Part shown: positions 24,675 through 32,698 of the stretch, one piece after another | Layout: each line of letters starts with the position of its first letter | Position numbering within the stretch: the stretch's first letter is position 1 | Assembly (NCBI RefSeq): GCF_022662535.1 | Contig: NZ_JAKQYM010000001.1 | Span: 310,001-374,000, forward strand | From: Polaribacter marinus | GTDB taxonomy: Bacteria; Bacteroidota; Bacteroidia; Flavobacteriales; Flavobacteriaceae | DNA: 64,000 nt | Reading direction: 5' to 3' | Notes under the pieces: model-generated | What the model was told of the DNA's origin: nothing | The model's database searches: none | Seen by the model: the letters and a program-made list of their open reading frames with translations, nothing else | Translations under genes and position numbers: made by a program

Positions 24675-25544
24675 TTATTTTGCATGTTTGTGCGCTTTGT
24701 AAGAAGAACGAACTAAAGCGCCACTTTCTACATACATAAACCCCATTTCTAAGCCTAAAGTTTCGTATTTCTTAAATTGATCTGGAGTAATAAATTCTTT
24801 TACAGGTAAATGTTTTTTAGAAGGTTGTAAATACTGACCAATAGTAATAATATCGCAATTTACTGCGCGTAAATCTTTCATGGTTTGTATTACCTCTTCT
24901 TCAGTTTCACCCAAACCTAACATTAAACCAGTTTTGGTACGCATTCCATTTTCTTTTAAGTATTTTAAAACACCTAAGCTTCTATCGTATTTTGCTTGAA
25001 TTCTAACCTCTCTAGTTAATCTTCTCACAGTTTCCATATTGTGAGAAACAACTTCTGGATGTACTTCTATAATTCTATCTATTTGTTTTGTGTTTCCTTG
25101 AAAATCGGGAATTAAAGTTTCTAAAGTTGTAGTTGGGTTTGCTCTACGAATAGCATCAACAGTTTCTGCCCAAATTATAGAGCCTCCATCTTTTAAATCA
25201 TCTCTATCTACAGAAGTAATTACAGCGTGTTTAATACTCATAATTTTAATAGAACGAGCCACTTTTTCGGGTTCATCCCATTCTACGGTTTCTGGTCTTC
25301 CTGTTTTTACACCACAAAACCCACAAGAACGTGTGCAAATGTTTCCTAGAATCATAAACGTTGCAGTTCCTTCTCCCCAACATTCCCCCATATTAGGGCA
25401 ACTTCCACTTGTACAAATAGTGTTTAATTTATACTTGTCTACTAAACCTCTTAATTCCGTGTATTTCTTACCAACGGGTAATTTTACGCGTAACCATTTT
25501 GGTTTTTTGGGTCTTTCTGGAAGTATTACTGAATTTTCTGACAT
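24675..25544 (-). CDS. lipA: lipoyl synthase
   Basis: Radical-SAM enzyme that inserts two sulphur atoms into octanoyl chains to make the lipoyl cofactor. The auxiliary cluster cysteines are in [12 protein letters not shown] (Cys44, Cys49, Cys55), the radical-SAM cluster in CTRSCGFC (Cys70, Cys74, Cys77), and the C-terminal RSSY motif ([10 protein letters not shown]) supplies the serine ligand of the auxiliary cluster. At 289 aa it is standard. It has its own promoter box at 25563-25570 and terminator, and works with lpdA in the 2-oxoacid dehydrogenase system. Confidence 0.97.
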   Translation of the reverse strand: MSENSVILPERPKKPKWLRVKLPVGKKYTELRGLVDKYKLNTICTSGSCPNMGECWGEGTATFMILGNICTRSCGFCGVKTGRPETVEWDEPEKVARSIKIMSIKHAVITSVDRDDLKDGGSIIWAETVDAIRRANPTTTLETLIPDFQGNTKQIDRIIEVHPEVVSHNMETVRRLTREVRIQAKYDRSLGVLKYLKENGMRTKTGLMLGLGETEEEVIQTMKDLRAVNCDIITIGQYLQPSKKHLPVKEFITPDQFKKYETLGLEMGFMYVESGALVRSSYKAHKHAK

Positions 25545-25562
25545 TCACTTAAAATTGAGTTG

Positions 25563-25570
25563 CAAATTTA
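25563..25570 (-). promoter_or_regulatory. -7 promoter box (TAAATTTG) of lipA
   Basis: CAAATTTA on the plus strand is TAAATTTG on the minus strand, 18 bases before the lipA ATG. Confidence 0.55.
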
Positions 25571-25646
25571 CAAAGAAAACTTTAGAATATTTTAATAGAA
25601 CCTTTTAGAAATGAATTAGTATTTTAGAGTTTTATAAAATAAAAAT

Positions 25647-26786
25647 ATGAAGAGCTTTAAAACGATACAAATCATTACTTTACTATTGTTTATAGTCATT
25701 GTAAGTTGTAAAAAAGAATCAAAAAATAAAGTTTTAATTAATGAAAATAAAAAGGATTTGGAAATTTTAGTAGGCACTTATACAAAAGAAAAAAGCAAAG
25801 GGGTTTATAAATTGCAAATGAACTCTAACACAGGTGAATTCCAAAAGGAAGTACTTGTTGCAGAATTATCAAATCCGTCTTATTTAACTACTTCTAAAAA
25901 CAATGAATTTGTTTATGTGATTCAAGAGAATGATCCAGGTACTATTGTAAGTTTTAAATGGAATAAAGATAAAACAGAGTTAGTTCAACTTTCTACTTTG
26001 CCTACAAATGGGAAACATCCTTGTTATGTATCTTTAAATTCGGATGAAAATTTAGTGGCTGTAGGGAATTACTCTTCAGGAAATATATCTGTTTATAATG
26101 TTAGTAATAAAGGTGTTTTTAATTCATCTATACAAACAAAAAAACATGAAGGAAAGGGAACAATTTTGCCTAATCAAGAAAACCCGCATGCTCATTGTAC
26201 CACATTTTATAATAACAAATTTCTCTATGCTGTAGATTTAGGGATTGATGAAATTCTATGTTATCCTATACACAATAGTATTTTGGAGAATAAAAAAACA
26301 GCATTAAAAACAGATAGTGGAGATGGGCCAAGACATCTTGTTTTTCATTCAACAAAAAAAATAGCGTACCTTATTAATGAGTTTTCAAATTCAATTATTG
26401 TTTCTAAAATAAACGAAGCAACTGGTGTTTTTAATAGAATTCAAAAAATAAGCACTTTACCAAAAGATTTTATAGGTAAGAGTTTTTCTGCTGATATTCA
26501 TCTTTCTAAAGATGGCAACTTTTTATATGCTTCTAATCGAGGACATAATTCTATAGCAACGTTCTCTGTAACTAATGAAGGGAAACTAACTTTAATCAAT
26601 CATATTTCTACGGGGGGAAATTGGCCGAGAAATTTTGCCCTATCAAAAGATAATAAATTTTTAGTAGTAGCAAACCAAAAAAGTAACAATATTGTAGTTT
26701 TTAAAAGAGATAAGGAAAAGGGAACATTAAAGAGTACAGAACATGAAATTGAAATTTCTATTCCGGTATTTTTAAAGTTTTTATAG
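25647..26786 (+). CDS. lactonase-family beta-propeller lipoprotein
   Basis: A 379-aa lipoprotein (signal ends IVIVSCKKESK, Cys about 21) with the seven-bladed propeller of the 6-phosphogluconolactonase YbhE type. Typical pieces are LVGTYTKEKSKGVYKL at the start, NGKHPCYVSLNSDENLVAVGNYSSGNISVY, ENPHAHCTTF (an acid/His motif), DSGDGPRHLVFH, HLSKDGNFLYASNRGHNSIATF and NWPRNFALS. An outer-membrane-facing lipoprotein is unlikely to act on cytoplasmic 6-phosphogluconolactone, so its lactone or sugar substrate is unknown. It converges on the Nramp-like gene with a 6-base overlap. Confidence 0.85.
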   Translation: MKSFKTIQIITLLLFIVIVSCKKESKNKVLINENKKDLEILVGTYTKEKSKGVYKLQMNSNTGEFQKEVLVAELSNPSYLTTSKNNEFVYVIQENDPGTIVSFKWNKDKTELVQLSTLPTNGKHPCYVSLNSDENLVAVGNYSSGNISVYNVSNKGVFNSSIQTKKHEGKGTILPNQENPHAHCTTFYNNKFLYAVDLGIDEILCYPIHNSILENKKTALKTDSGDGPRHLVFHSTKKIAYLINEFSNSIIVSKINEATGVFNRIQKISTLPKDFIGKSFSADIHLSKDGNFLYASNRGHNSIATFSVTNEGKLTLINHISTGGNWPRNFALSKDNKFLVVANQKSNNIVVFKRDKEKGTLKSTEHEIEISIPVFLKFL

Positions 26787-28001
26787 GCTCGTTAAAAACC
26801 AAATACTAAAACTTATTAAAAACAAGATACCAACAATACTTAATATTTTTAAAGGAAGGCTTGGTTGATATTCTTTTGGTGTATGTTTTCCTGTAATTAA
26901 AATATAGTTAAAAATGGCATAAAAAGGTGCCGTTAAAAAAGATAAAATAGTTGCAGTTTTTATTAGAATTCCCATGTTTTTCATAAAGTACTTTAAGATG
27001 ATAATGGTGCCAATAAATAAGAAAATAATCCAAAACCAATAATTAAATTTTGTTTTTTTGTTAAACAATAAATTGGTAGTTTTTGTCATAGCTCTAGGAG
27101 AAGCATCTAATGTGGTTATGGTTGTACTAAACATTGTAGTAAAAGCTGCAATTCCAATAAAAATATAAGAAAATTCGCCTAAATTTTTAGTGTATAATTT
27201 TATAAGTTGTGAAGCAAAAATACTTCCTTTACTTGAAAAAGTTTCCCCAGATTTATACATTACTAAGGCTCCTAAAAGGACAAAGCAAATTCCTAAAATT
27301 AAAGTACCAATATAGCCAACGTTAAAATCAAAGATTGCGTCTTTTGGTTTTATTTTTACAAATGTATTTTTACTTTTTTCAACAGTCCAAATAGAATGCC
27401 AAATAGAAATATCTAAAGAGGTAGGCATCCATCCTAAAAAAGCAATTAAAAAAGTAATTTCTACAGATCCTGAAGGTAAAATTTGAATTACATCAAATAC
27501 TTCTTTAGAACTAAATAAGGCAACAGATACTGCTGTTATTGTACTAATTGTTAAGATAATAATTATGTATTTCATTAAGTTATCTAACAACTTGTATTTT
27601 CCTACGACAAGAATAATGAGACTAATAAACATCAATATCGTAGACCATAGCACCAAATCATTGGTAAACCCAAAAAGTTGCGATGCCAATCCAGCGGTAA
27701 CTATTGTAACGGCTGCTTGTATGGTAAACATTGTCGCAAAATTTAAAATGTAATAGCTTAATAAAACCCATTTCCCTAATTTTTTATAACCGTCTAATAA
27801 GGTTTCACCGGTTGCAGCAGCATAACGAGGGCCAAATTGAAAAAAGGGATACTTAAACAAATGCACTAATAATAATGCCCAAATTAATCCAAAACCAAAT
27901 TCAGCACCAGCTCTAGTAGATTGTACTAAATGAGAAACGCCAATTGCTGCTCCTGCAAATAATAAACCTGGACCTAAAGATTGTAGGAATGATTTTTTCA
28001 T
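26781..28001 (-). CDS. Nramp-like transporter lacking the DPGN metal motif
   Basis: Eleven-helix membrane protein (406 aa) with the Nramp/LeuT-fold start SLGPGLLFAGAAIGVSHLVQ and RAGAEFGFGLIWALL. Canonical Nramps have DPGN at this point in helix 1; here the residues are GVSH. In helix 6 the usual MPH is replaced (LGWMPTSLDISIWHS). The fold assignment is good, but the substrate is open: a divalent metal transporter with changed selectivity, or something else. It is last in a minus-strand operon, 2 bases after an ECF sigma gene. Confidence 0.82.
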   Translation of the reverse strand: MKKSFLQSLGPGLLFAGAAIGVSHLVQSTRAGAEFGFGLIWALLLVHLFKYPFFQFGPRYAAATGETLLDGYKKLGKWVLLSYYILNFATMFTIQAAVTIVTAGLASQLFGFTNDLVLWSTILMFISLIILVVGKYKLLDNLMKYIIIILTISTITAVSVALFSSKEVFDVIQILPSGSVEITFLIAFLGWMPTSLDISIWHSIWTVEKSKNTFVKIKPKDAIFDFNVGYIGTLILGICFVLLGALVMYKSGETFSSKGSIFASQLIKLYTKNLGEFSYIFIGIAAFTTMFSTTITTLDASPRAMTKTTNLLFNKKTKFNYWFWIIFLFIGTIIILKYFMKNMGILIKTATILSFLTAPFYAIFNYILITGKHTPKEYQPSLPLKILSIVGILFLISFSIWFLTSL

Positions 28002-28003
28002 TT

Positions 28004-28585
28004 TTAAGATTTCTTAATAATCTCTGCTAATAACTTTCTTGCTCGTAAAAGTTTTACTTTTACGTTGTTCATTGGTTCCTTAATTTGTTCTGAAATTTCT
28101 TTGTAAGATAATTCTTGAAAATAACGTAACTGAATAACTTCTTGATATTTAGGTTTTAATTGTTTTATATCTTTTAACAATTTTGCTAAATTTTGTTCTC
28201 TAATAATTTTGTCTTCTGGAGTGGGACTTTCATCAATTACTAGGTATACTTTTTCTTCTTGTTCTTTAGTAGTTTCTATAGAAATAGAAATATTTTTTTT
28301 TCGTAATAAATCAATATGAACATTTTTAGAAATGGTAATTAACCAAGTTTTAAAAACAAATTTTTCATCAAAAGTATTTATTTTATCGAATGCTTTAGAG
28401 AATGTTTGTATGGTAATATCCTCTGCATCATTTTCACTTTTGGTTCTTTTTAATTGATAGTTAAAAACGTCTGCCCAATAAGTATCTAATAAAAACCGAA
28501 AAGCAGATTGATTACCAGTTTTAGCTTTAGATATATTAATTTCTAGTTTTTTATTCTTTATTTCCAATGATTGGGTTTTGACCAT
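28004..28585 (-). CDS. ECF-type RNA polymerase sigma factor (first of two)
   Basis: Sigma-70 family protein of 193 aa with region 2 (about 25-95: LLDTYWADVFNYQLKRTKSENDAED as two segments, then FKTWLITISKNVHIDLLRKK) and region 4 (about 135-190: LKPKYQEVIQLRYFQELSYKEIS, then VKVKLLRARKLL). Its start lies 28 bases inside the end of the glycosyltransferase gene, so the two are probably translationally coupled. No anti-sigma gene is adjacent, which is unusual for ECF factors. The operon runs: small Cys-rich membrane protein, glycosyltransferase, this sigma factor, Nramp-like transporter. Confidence 0.93.
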   Translation of the reverse strand: MVKTQSLEIKNKKLEINISKAKTGNQSAFRFLLDTYWADVFNYQLKRTKSENDAEDITIQTFSKAFDKINTFDEKFVFKTWLITISKNVHIDLLRKKNISISIETTKEQEEKVYLVIDESPTPEDKIIREQNLAKLLKDIKQLKPKYQEVIQLRYFQELSYKEISEQIKEPMNNVKVKLLRARKLLAEIIKKS

Positions 28586-29661
28586 AAATTATTGATAAAT
28601 ATACTAAATTGAAATAACAATAAACCAATTTCTAAAAAGGGCAAAAAATAAATAATTTGTGATTCTTTTAGTTTTCTAGCAGAAAAACCAATGACTATAA
28701 ATTGAATTAAATAATAAGAAAGTACTATTGGTAAAATAATTTTCCAAGGATAAAAAAAGAAAAGTATGGGAGCCAAAACAAAGAAAAATACTTTAGAAAT
28801 AAAGAACAATCCTAAAAAGAACTTATGTTTGGTTTTATAATGTTTTGCTGTAGAAATATGTCTACGTTTTTGACGAGACCACTCTTTAAACGACTTAGGA
28901 GCTTCAGAAATGGTAAAACTATCTTCTGAAGTACAAAATGTTGTGTTTTCTTTATTGGATGCATCTTGTATAAATAAATCGTCATCACCAGATCTAACCT
29001 GTATGTGGTTTATAAATCCTTTTACATTAAAAAACTCGGATCTATGATAGGCTAAATTACGACCTACTCCCATGTAAGGAGAGCCTATTTTTGCATAACT
29101 AAAATATTGTATTGCTGTTAGTAAGGTTTCGAAACGGATAAATAAGTTGACCAATTTTTTTTCTTTTTGATACTTTCCATATCCTAGAACAATAGTTTTT
29201 TTATGTGTAAAACTCTTAGACATTTCACGAATCCAATTTTTAGAAACGGGTTTACAATCTGCATCTGTAAATAATAAATGTTCGTATTTAGCTGCTTTAA
29301 TGCCTAATGTTAAGGCATATTTTTTGTTTCCCCAAAAAGCTTCAATATTTTCTACATCAATTATTTTAATATTAGAATTTTTTTCTTTAAAAAATTTCAT
29401 AACCTCAGAAGTTTCATCTGAAGAAGCATCATTTATTAAAATAACTTGGTAAGTAGCATAATCTTGCTCTAAAATTGAAGGAAGGAATTTTTGTAAATTT
29501 TCTGCTTCATTTTTAGCACAAATAATTACAGAAATAGAAATTTCTGAAGAATTCTTTTTTTCTTTTTTATTGTCTAAAAGAAAAGTAGAGAAAGCTAAAT
29601 AATAAATTATTTGAATAACTGTAAATGCTACAAATAAGTAGAAAAGTACAGGTATAATCAT
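28558..29661 (-). CDS. membrane-anchored family 2 glycosyltransferase
   Basis: A 367-aa protein with an N-terminal membrane helix (about 5-28), a GT2 domain (about 38-270: ISVIICAKNEAENLQ, ILINDASSDETSE, LLFTDADCKP as the DxD, and QKRRH as a QxxRW-like motif SRQKRRH), and two or three C-terminal helices (about 275-350). It resembles processive or membrane-coupled glycosyltransferases acting on a lipid or polysaccharide acceptor. The acceptor is unknown. It overlaps the downstream ECF sigma gene and follows the small Cys-rich gene by 16 bases. Confidence 0.9.
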   Translation of the reverse strand: MIIPVLFYLFVAFTVIQIIYYLAFSTFLLDNKKEKKNSSEISISVIICAKNEAENLQKFLPSILEQDYATYQVILINDASSDETSEVMKFFKEKNSNIKIIDVENIEAFWGNKKYALTLGIKAAKYEHLLFTDADCKPVSKNWIREMSKSFTHKKTIVLGYGKYQKEKKLVNLFIRFETLLTAIQYFSYAKIGSPYMGVGRNLAYHRSEFFNVKGFINHIQVRSGDDDLFIQDASNKENTTFCTSEDSFTISEAPKSFKEWSRQKRRHISTAKHYKTKHKFFLGLFFISKVFFFVLAPILFFFYPWKIILPIVLSYYLIQFIVIGFSARKLKESQIIYFLPFLEIGLLLFQFSIFINNLWSKPNHWK

Positions 29662-29677
29662 TTAATTAAAAAAGAGA

Positions 29678-29881
29678 TTAATTATGTTCTGGTTCCGAAC
29701 AATTGTCAAATTGATCTGGTGTTTTTCCACAAAAACCACAAGATTCTCCAGTTTTATTTAACATCGGGTTTTGACTTGCACAAGTTCCTGCAAATTTACC
29801 ATCTTTTTTAGCCCAAATTTTTATAGTAATACCTGCAATAGCAAGTGCTAATAAACCTAAAGTAAGCAATAATAATTTCAT
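29678..29881 (-). CDS. small Cys-rich membrane protein (67 aa)
   Basis: First gene of the minus-strand operon. It has one N-terminal membrane helix (about 3-22) and a short external or cytoplasmic part with four conserved-looking cysteines: GTCASQNP, ESCGFCGK and FDNCSEP. Similar small proteins annotated only as membrane or secreted protein are common in Flavobacteriia. A metal or redox site is plausible from the CxxC. The function is unknown. A promoter box lies 18 bases upstream. Confidence 0.85.
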   Translation of the reverse strand: MKLLLLTLGLLALAIAGITIKIWAKKDGKFAGTCASQNPMLNKTGESCGFCGKTPDQFDNCSEPEHN

Positions 29882-29898
29882 AAAAAGTAATTGTATTG

Positions 29899-29906
29899 CA
29901 AAGATA
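29899..29906 (-). promoter_or_regulatory. -7 promoter box (TATCTTTG) of the sigma/transporter operon
   Basis: CAAAGATA on the plus strand reads TATCTTTG on the minus strand. It sits 17 bases before the first ATG of the four-gene operon ending at 26781. Confidence 0.6.
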
Positions 29907-30024
29907 CATATTCTTATTTTCTCATTAAAAAATCTACAGTAAATATTTATAGGGTGACTTTTTTTATTTATTAGTGTCGTAATACTGATATCAACTAAAC
30001 TTTGTTAATTATAAATTTTATATT

Positions 30025-30711
30025 ATGAAAAAATATTTTGCTGAATTATTTGGAACTTTCTGGTTGGTTTTTGGAGGATGTGGTAGTGCAATTTTTGCTG
30101 CTGGTTTTCCCGAACTTGGAATTGGTTTTGTAGGAGTAGCTCTTGCATTTGGTTTAACTGTTTTAACAATGGCATATGCTGTTGGACATATTTCTGGAGG
30201 ACATTTTAATCCTGCAGTTTCTTTTGGTCTTTGGGCAGGAGGTAAGTTTGCTGCAAAAGAATTATTGCCTTATATTTTATCGCAGTTAATAGGTGCTATT
30301 TTAGCTGCAAGTGCTTTGTATTTAATTGTTTCAGGTAAAGAAGGTTTTGAAACTATTGGCGGTTTTGCTGCAAATGGTTATGCAGAATTATCTCCCGATA
30401 AATATTCTATGCAGTCTGCTTTTGTGGCAGAATTTTTATTAACAATGTTCTTTTTATTGATTATTTTAGGAAGTACAAATGAAAGAGCTCCTAAAGGATT
30501 TGCGCCAATTGCTATTGGTTTAGGTTTAACATTAATTCACTTAATTAGCATTCCTATTACTAATACTTCTGTAAACCCTGCGCGTTCTATGAGTCAAGCA
30601 ATTTTTGCAGGAGGAGAATATTTAACACAATCTTGGTTGTTTTGTGCGGCTCCAATTGCAGGCGCAATAGTTGCTGGTTTAATACATAAAGCATTGTTTG
30701 ATAAAGCATAA
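30025..30711 (+). CDS. aqpZ: aquaporin Z
   Basis: Six-helix water channel, 228 aa. The two NPA half-helices are present: [11 protein letters not shown] at about 60-70 and [11 protein letters not shown] at about 184-194. The family start [19 protein letters not shown] is typical of AqpZ, with the residues after the second NPA (Arg) consistent with a water rather than glycerol pore. It is monocistronic, divergent from the minus-strand operon and followed by a strong terminator. Confidence 0.95.
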   Translation: MKKYFAELFGTFWLVFGGCGSAIFAAGFPELGIGFVGVALAFGLTVLTMAYAVGHISGGHFNPAVSFGLWAGGKFAAKELLPYILSQLIGAILAASALYLIVSGKEGFETIGGFAANGYAELSPDKYSMQSAFVAEFLLTMFFLLIILGSTNERAPKGFAPIAIGLGLTLIHLISIPITNTSVNPARSMSQAIFAGGEYLTQSWLFCAAPIAGAIVAGLIHKALFDKA

Positions 30712-30733
30712 ATTTGCTTCAAATCTTAATTAG

Positions 30734-30769
30734 AAACCAGATAACTTTATTGTTTATCTGGTTTTTTTG
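30734..30769 (+). terminator. terminator of aqpZ
   Basis: AACCAGATAA and TTATCTGGTT pair and are followed by T7. Confidence 0.9.
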
Positions 30770-30797
30770 TATGTTTACTTTTTGATAAAAAAATCCA

Positions 30798-31376
30798 TTG
30801 AACGAAGAAAATTTTATTATAGAATTACAATTGGGCAAACAAAGTGCTTTTAGTCAGCTTTTAGATGATTATCAACAAAAAGTGTTTGCCACCTGTATTT
30901 CTTTTATTCCTAATAAAGAAGATGCAGAAGATGTTGCACAAGAAGTTTTTTTAGAGGTATTTAAGTCAATACACAAGTTTAAAGGAGATGCTAAATTATC
31001 TACGTGGATTTATAAAATTGCGACCAATAAATGTTTAGAATTTATTAGAAAAAAAAACACCAAAAAAAGATTTGCTTTTATGCAAACTATCTTAGGAAAT
31101 GAAATTCCTTTTGACAAAACAAATTATTTTACAGAAGTAAATCACCCAGGAATTTTATTAGAGAATAAAGAAAAATCAGCAATAATTTTTAAAGCAATTA
31201 ACACTTTGCCAGAAAGCCAAAGAGTTATTTTTACTTTGGCTAAAATCGATGGAAAGAGTTATCAAGAAATTGTAGAAATTACAGGAAAAAGTTTATCATC
31301 AGTAGAGTCTATAATGTTTAGAGCAAAGAAAAAATTACAAGAGAAATTAGAAAATTTTTATAAATCTAATAATTAA
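30798..31376 (+). CDS. ECF-type RNA polymerase sigma factor (second), head of an envelope gene cluster
   Basis: Sigma-70 family protein of 192 aa with region 2 (about 10-85: DDYQQKVFATCISFIPNKEDAEDVAQEVF in parts, then STWIYKIATNKCLEFIRKK) and region 4 (about 130-190: TLPESQRVIFTLAKIDGKSY, SSVESIMFRAKKKLQ). It must start at the TTG at 30798, because an in-frame stop lies 12 bases upstream and no other start precedes region 2. The next gene encodes a one-helix protein likely to be its anti-sigma factor, and a shared promoter-like element follows the stop directly. The cluster it heads extends to about 36.2 kb. Confidence 0.94.
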   Translation: MNEENFIIELQLGKQSAFSQLLDDYQQKVFATCISFIPNKEDAEDVAQEVFLEVFKSIHKFKGDAKLSTWIYKIATNKCLEFIRKKNTKKRFAFMQTILGNEIPFDKTNYFTEVNHPGILLENKEKSAIIFKAINTLPESQRVIFTLAKIDGKSYQEIVEITGKSLSSVESIMFRAKKKLQEKLENFYKSNN

Positions 31377-31406
31377 CGCAAGTTTTTAAAAGTATTGGCA
31401 TCTAAA
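31377..31406 (+). promoter_or_regulatory. candidate ECF promoter P1
   Basis: Starts right after the sigma stop codon. It contains CGCAAGTTT at 31377-31385 and CATCTAAA at 31399-31406, 34 bases before the ATG at 31440. It matches P2 at 32317-32346 in 25 of 30 positions with identical spacing. This also shows that the TTG at 31395, inside the element, is not the start of the next gene. Confidence 0.55.
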
Positions 31407-31439
31407 GACTTAGGGAATTATTTTGTAAACGAAATAAAA

Positions 31440-31754
31440 ATGGAGAATAAAAAAATAAATCAAAAAGTAGAAAATACCTTTAAGGTATTAGATGCTATAG
31501 AGAAGGTAGAGGTAGACCATTTTTTTAAGCATAAAGTTTTGCAAAAACTAAATGCAGAAAAAGAAGTAAAGAAAGTAGTTTTTTCATGGTTTACTCCTCA
31601 ATTACAGTTGGTAACACTATGTGTTGTTTTATTACTAAATGTTAGCGCCATTTTTTATGCATTTTCTTCATCAGAAACAACGGTTAGTTCAGATATAGAA
31701 ATATTTGCGGAAGAATACTCTTTACAATCTAGCAGTAGTTCAATTTTAAATTAA
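31440..31754 (+). CDS. single-helix membrane protein, likely anti-sigma factor
   Basis: A 104-aa protein starting at ATG 31440. It has a cytoplasmic N-terminal part (about 1-57) rich in Lys and Glu with helix-forming segments (VENTFKVLDAIEKVEVDHFF), one membrane helix (about 60-82: LQLVTLCVVLLLNVSAIFYAF), and a short Ser-rich external tail. Its position directly after an ECF sigma gene, and a sigma-facing N-terminus with a single helix, are typical for anti-sigma factors. It has no recognised zinc motif, so the role is an inference. The Spy-like gene follows 5 bases later. Confidence 0.72.
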   Translation: MENKKINQKVENTFKVLDAIEKVEVDHFFKHKVLQKLNAEKEVKKVVFSWFTPQLQLVTLCVVLLLNVSAIFYAFSSSETTVSSDIEIFAEEYSLQSSSSSILN

Positions 31755-31759
31755 AAGTT

Positions 31760-32245
31760 ATGAAATCAAAATTACTTCCAATTTTATTAGTCTTATTAAT
31801 TTTTTTAAATGCAGTTTTAATTTTTATGTTGCTGACTAAGCCTCATGAAAAACCACAACATCGTCAAGAAGGAAATTTTTTAATAGAGAGATTACAATTT
31901 AATGATGATCAAAAAGAGCAATTTAGGGAGTTAGACAAAACTCATAGAGAATTTATGATGAATTTTGAAAATCAAATTAGAAAAAATAAAGATGTTTTAT
32001 TTAATTCTTTTTCTAAAGAAAATTTTAATTCAGATTCAATTATAAGTACCATTAGCGTTTTACAGGCTAAAAAAGATACAGAGCTGTATAGATTCTTTAG
32101 TAAGGTAAGAAAAATATGTACAAAAAAACAGGTAAAAGTATTTGATGATATCATTAATGAAGCTCTTAAAGGGAGTGAAAGACCTCCAGTTAATGAAAGA
32201 GGTCCTAGGCTAAGAAACGAAGGGATGCCACCTCCACCTAGATAA
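31760..32245 (+). CDS. Spy/CpxP-like periplasmic sensor or chaperone, membrane-anchored
   Basis: A 161-aa protein with an N-terminal signal anchor (about 4-25) and a helical periplasmic part (about 38-140) with a Spy/LTxxQ-like pattern (RLQFNDDQKEQFRELDK, FSKVRKICTKKQVKVFDDI). It ends in a Pro/Arg-rich tail (ERGPRLRNEGMPPPPR). Such proteins near ECF systems bind unfolded proteins or metals and tune the anti-sigma factor; here that is inferred. It is cotranscribed with the anti-sigma candidate and followed by a terminator. Confidence 0.78.
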   Translation: MKSKLLPILLVLLIFLNAVLIFMLLTKPHEKPQHRQEGNFLIERLQFNDDQKEQFRELDKTHREFMMNFENQIRKNKDVLFNSFSKENFNSDSIISTISVLQAKKDTELYRFFSKVRKICTKKQVKVFDDIINEALKGSERPPVNERGPRLRNEGMPPPPR

Positions 32246-32263
32246 TATTTATCATGTTTTTAT

Positions 32264-32297
32264 AAACCCTATTTCAATCAAGAAATAGGGTTTTTTG
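32264..32297 (+). terminator. terminator after the Spy-like gene
   Basis: AAACCCTATTTC and GAAATAGGGTTT form a perfect stem followed by T6. It isolates the next unit, which has its own element P2. Confidence 0.9.
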
Positions 32298-32316
32298 TTA
32301 AAGTAAAGTTAACGTG

Positions 32317-32346
32317 CGCAAGTTTATAAAAATGCTAGCATCTAAA
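32317..32346 (+). promoter_or_regulatory. candidate ECF promoter P2
   Basis: Contains CGCAAGTTT at 32317-32325 and CATCTAAA at 32339-32346, 27 bases before the EF-hand ATG. Spacing between the two blocks equals that in P1 at 31377-31406. It stands after a terminator, as expected for an independent promoter. Confidence 0.6.
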
Positions 32347-32373
32347 TTTATATAAACAAAAACATATAAAAAA

Positions 32374-32667
32374 ATGAAAAAATTAACAAACAAAATTTTA
32401 GCAGTACTAGCATTAGGTTTATTCGTTTCAACATCATCATTTGCCCAAAAAGAAGGAAATGGAAAAAGACCAGAAGGACCACCATCAATAAAACAAATCC
32501 TTAAAGATTTAGATACAGATAAAGATGGAAAAATTTCTTTAAAAGAAGCTAAAGGTCCATTAAAAAAAGATTTTAAAAAAATAGATACAAATAACGATGG
32601 TTTTATTTCTAAAAAAGAGATTAAAAATGCTCCTAAACCCGAAAAAAGAGAAAGACCTAGAAATTAA
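32374..32667 (+). CDS. exported EF-hand protein
   Basis: A 97-aa secreted protein with a signal peptide (about 1-24, ending SSFAQ) and two EF-hand loops. The first, DTDKDGKISLKE at about 47-58, is canonical; the second, DTNNDGFISKKE at about 73-84, also is. They should bind calcium. The rest is rich in Lys, Pro and Arg. It is the first gene after P2, and the CotH-like gene follows 31 bases later, so the two are likely cotranscribed. Confidence 0.9.
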   Translation: MKKLTNKILAVLALGLFVSTSSFAQKEGNGKRPEGPPSIKQILKDLDTDKDGKISLKEAKGPLKKDFKKIDTNNDGFISKKEIKNAPKPEKRERPRN

Positions 32668-32698
32668 AAAATTAAAAACGAACTAATTATAGAAGTTT

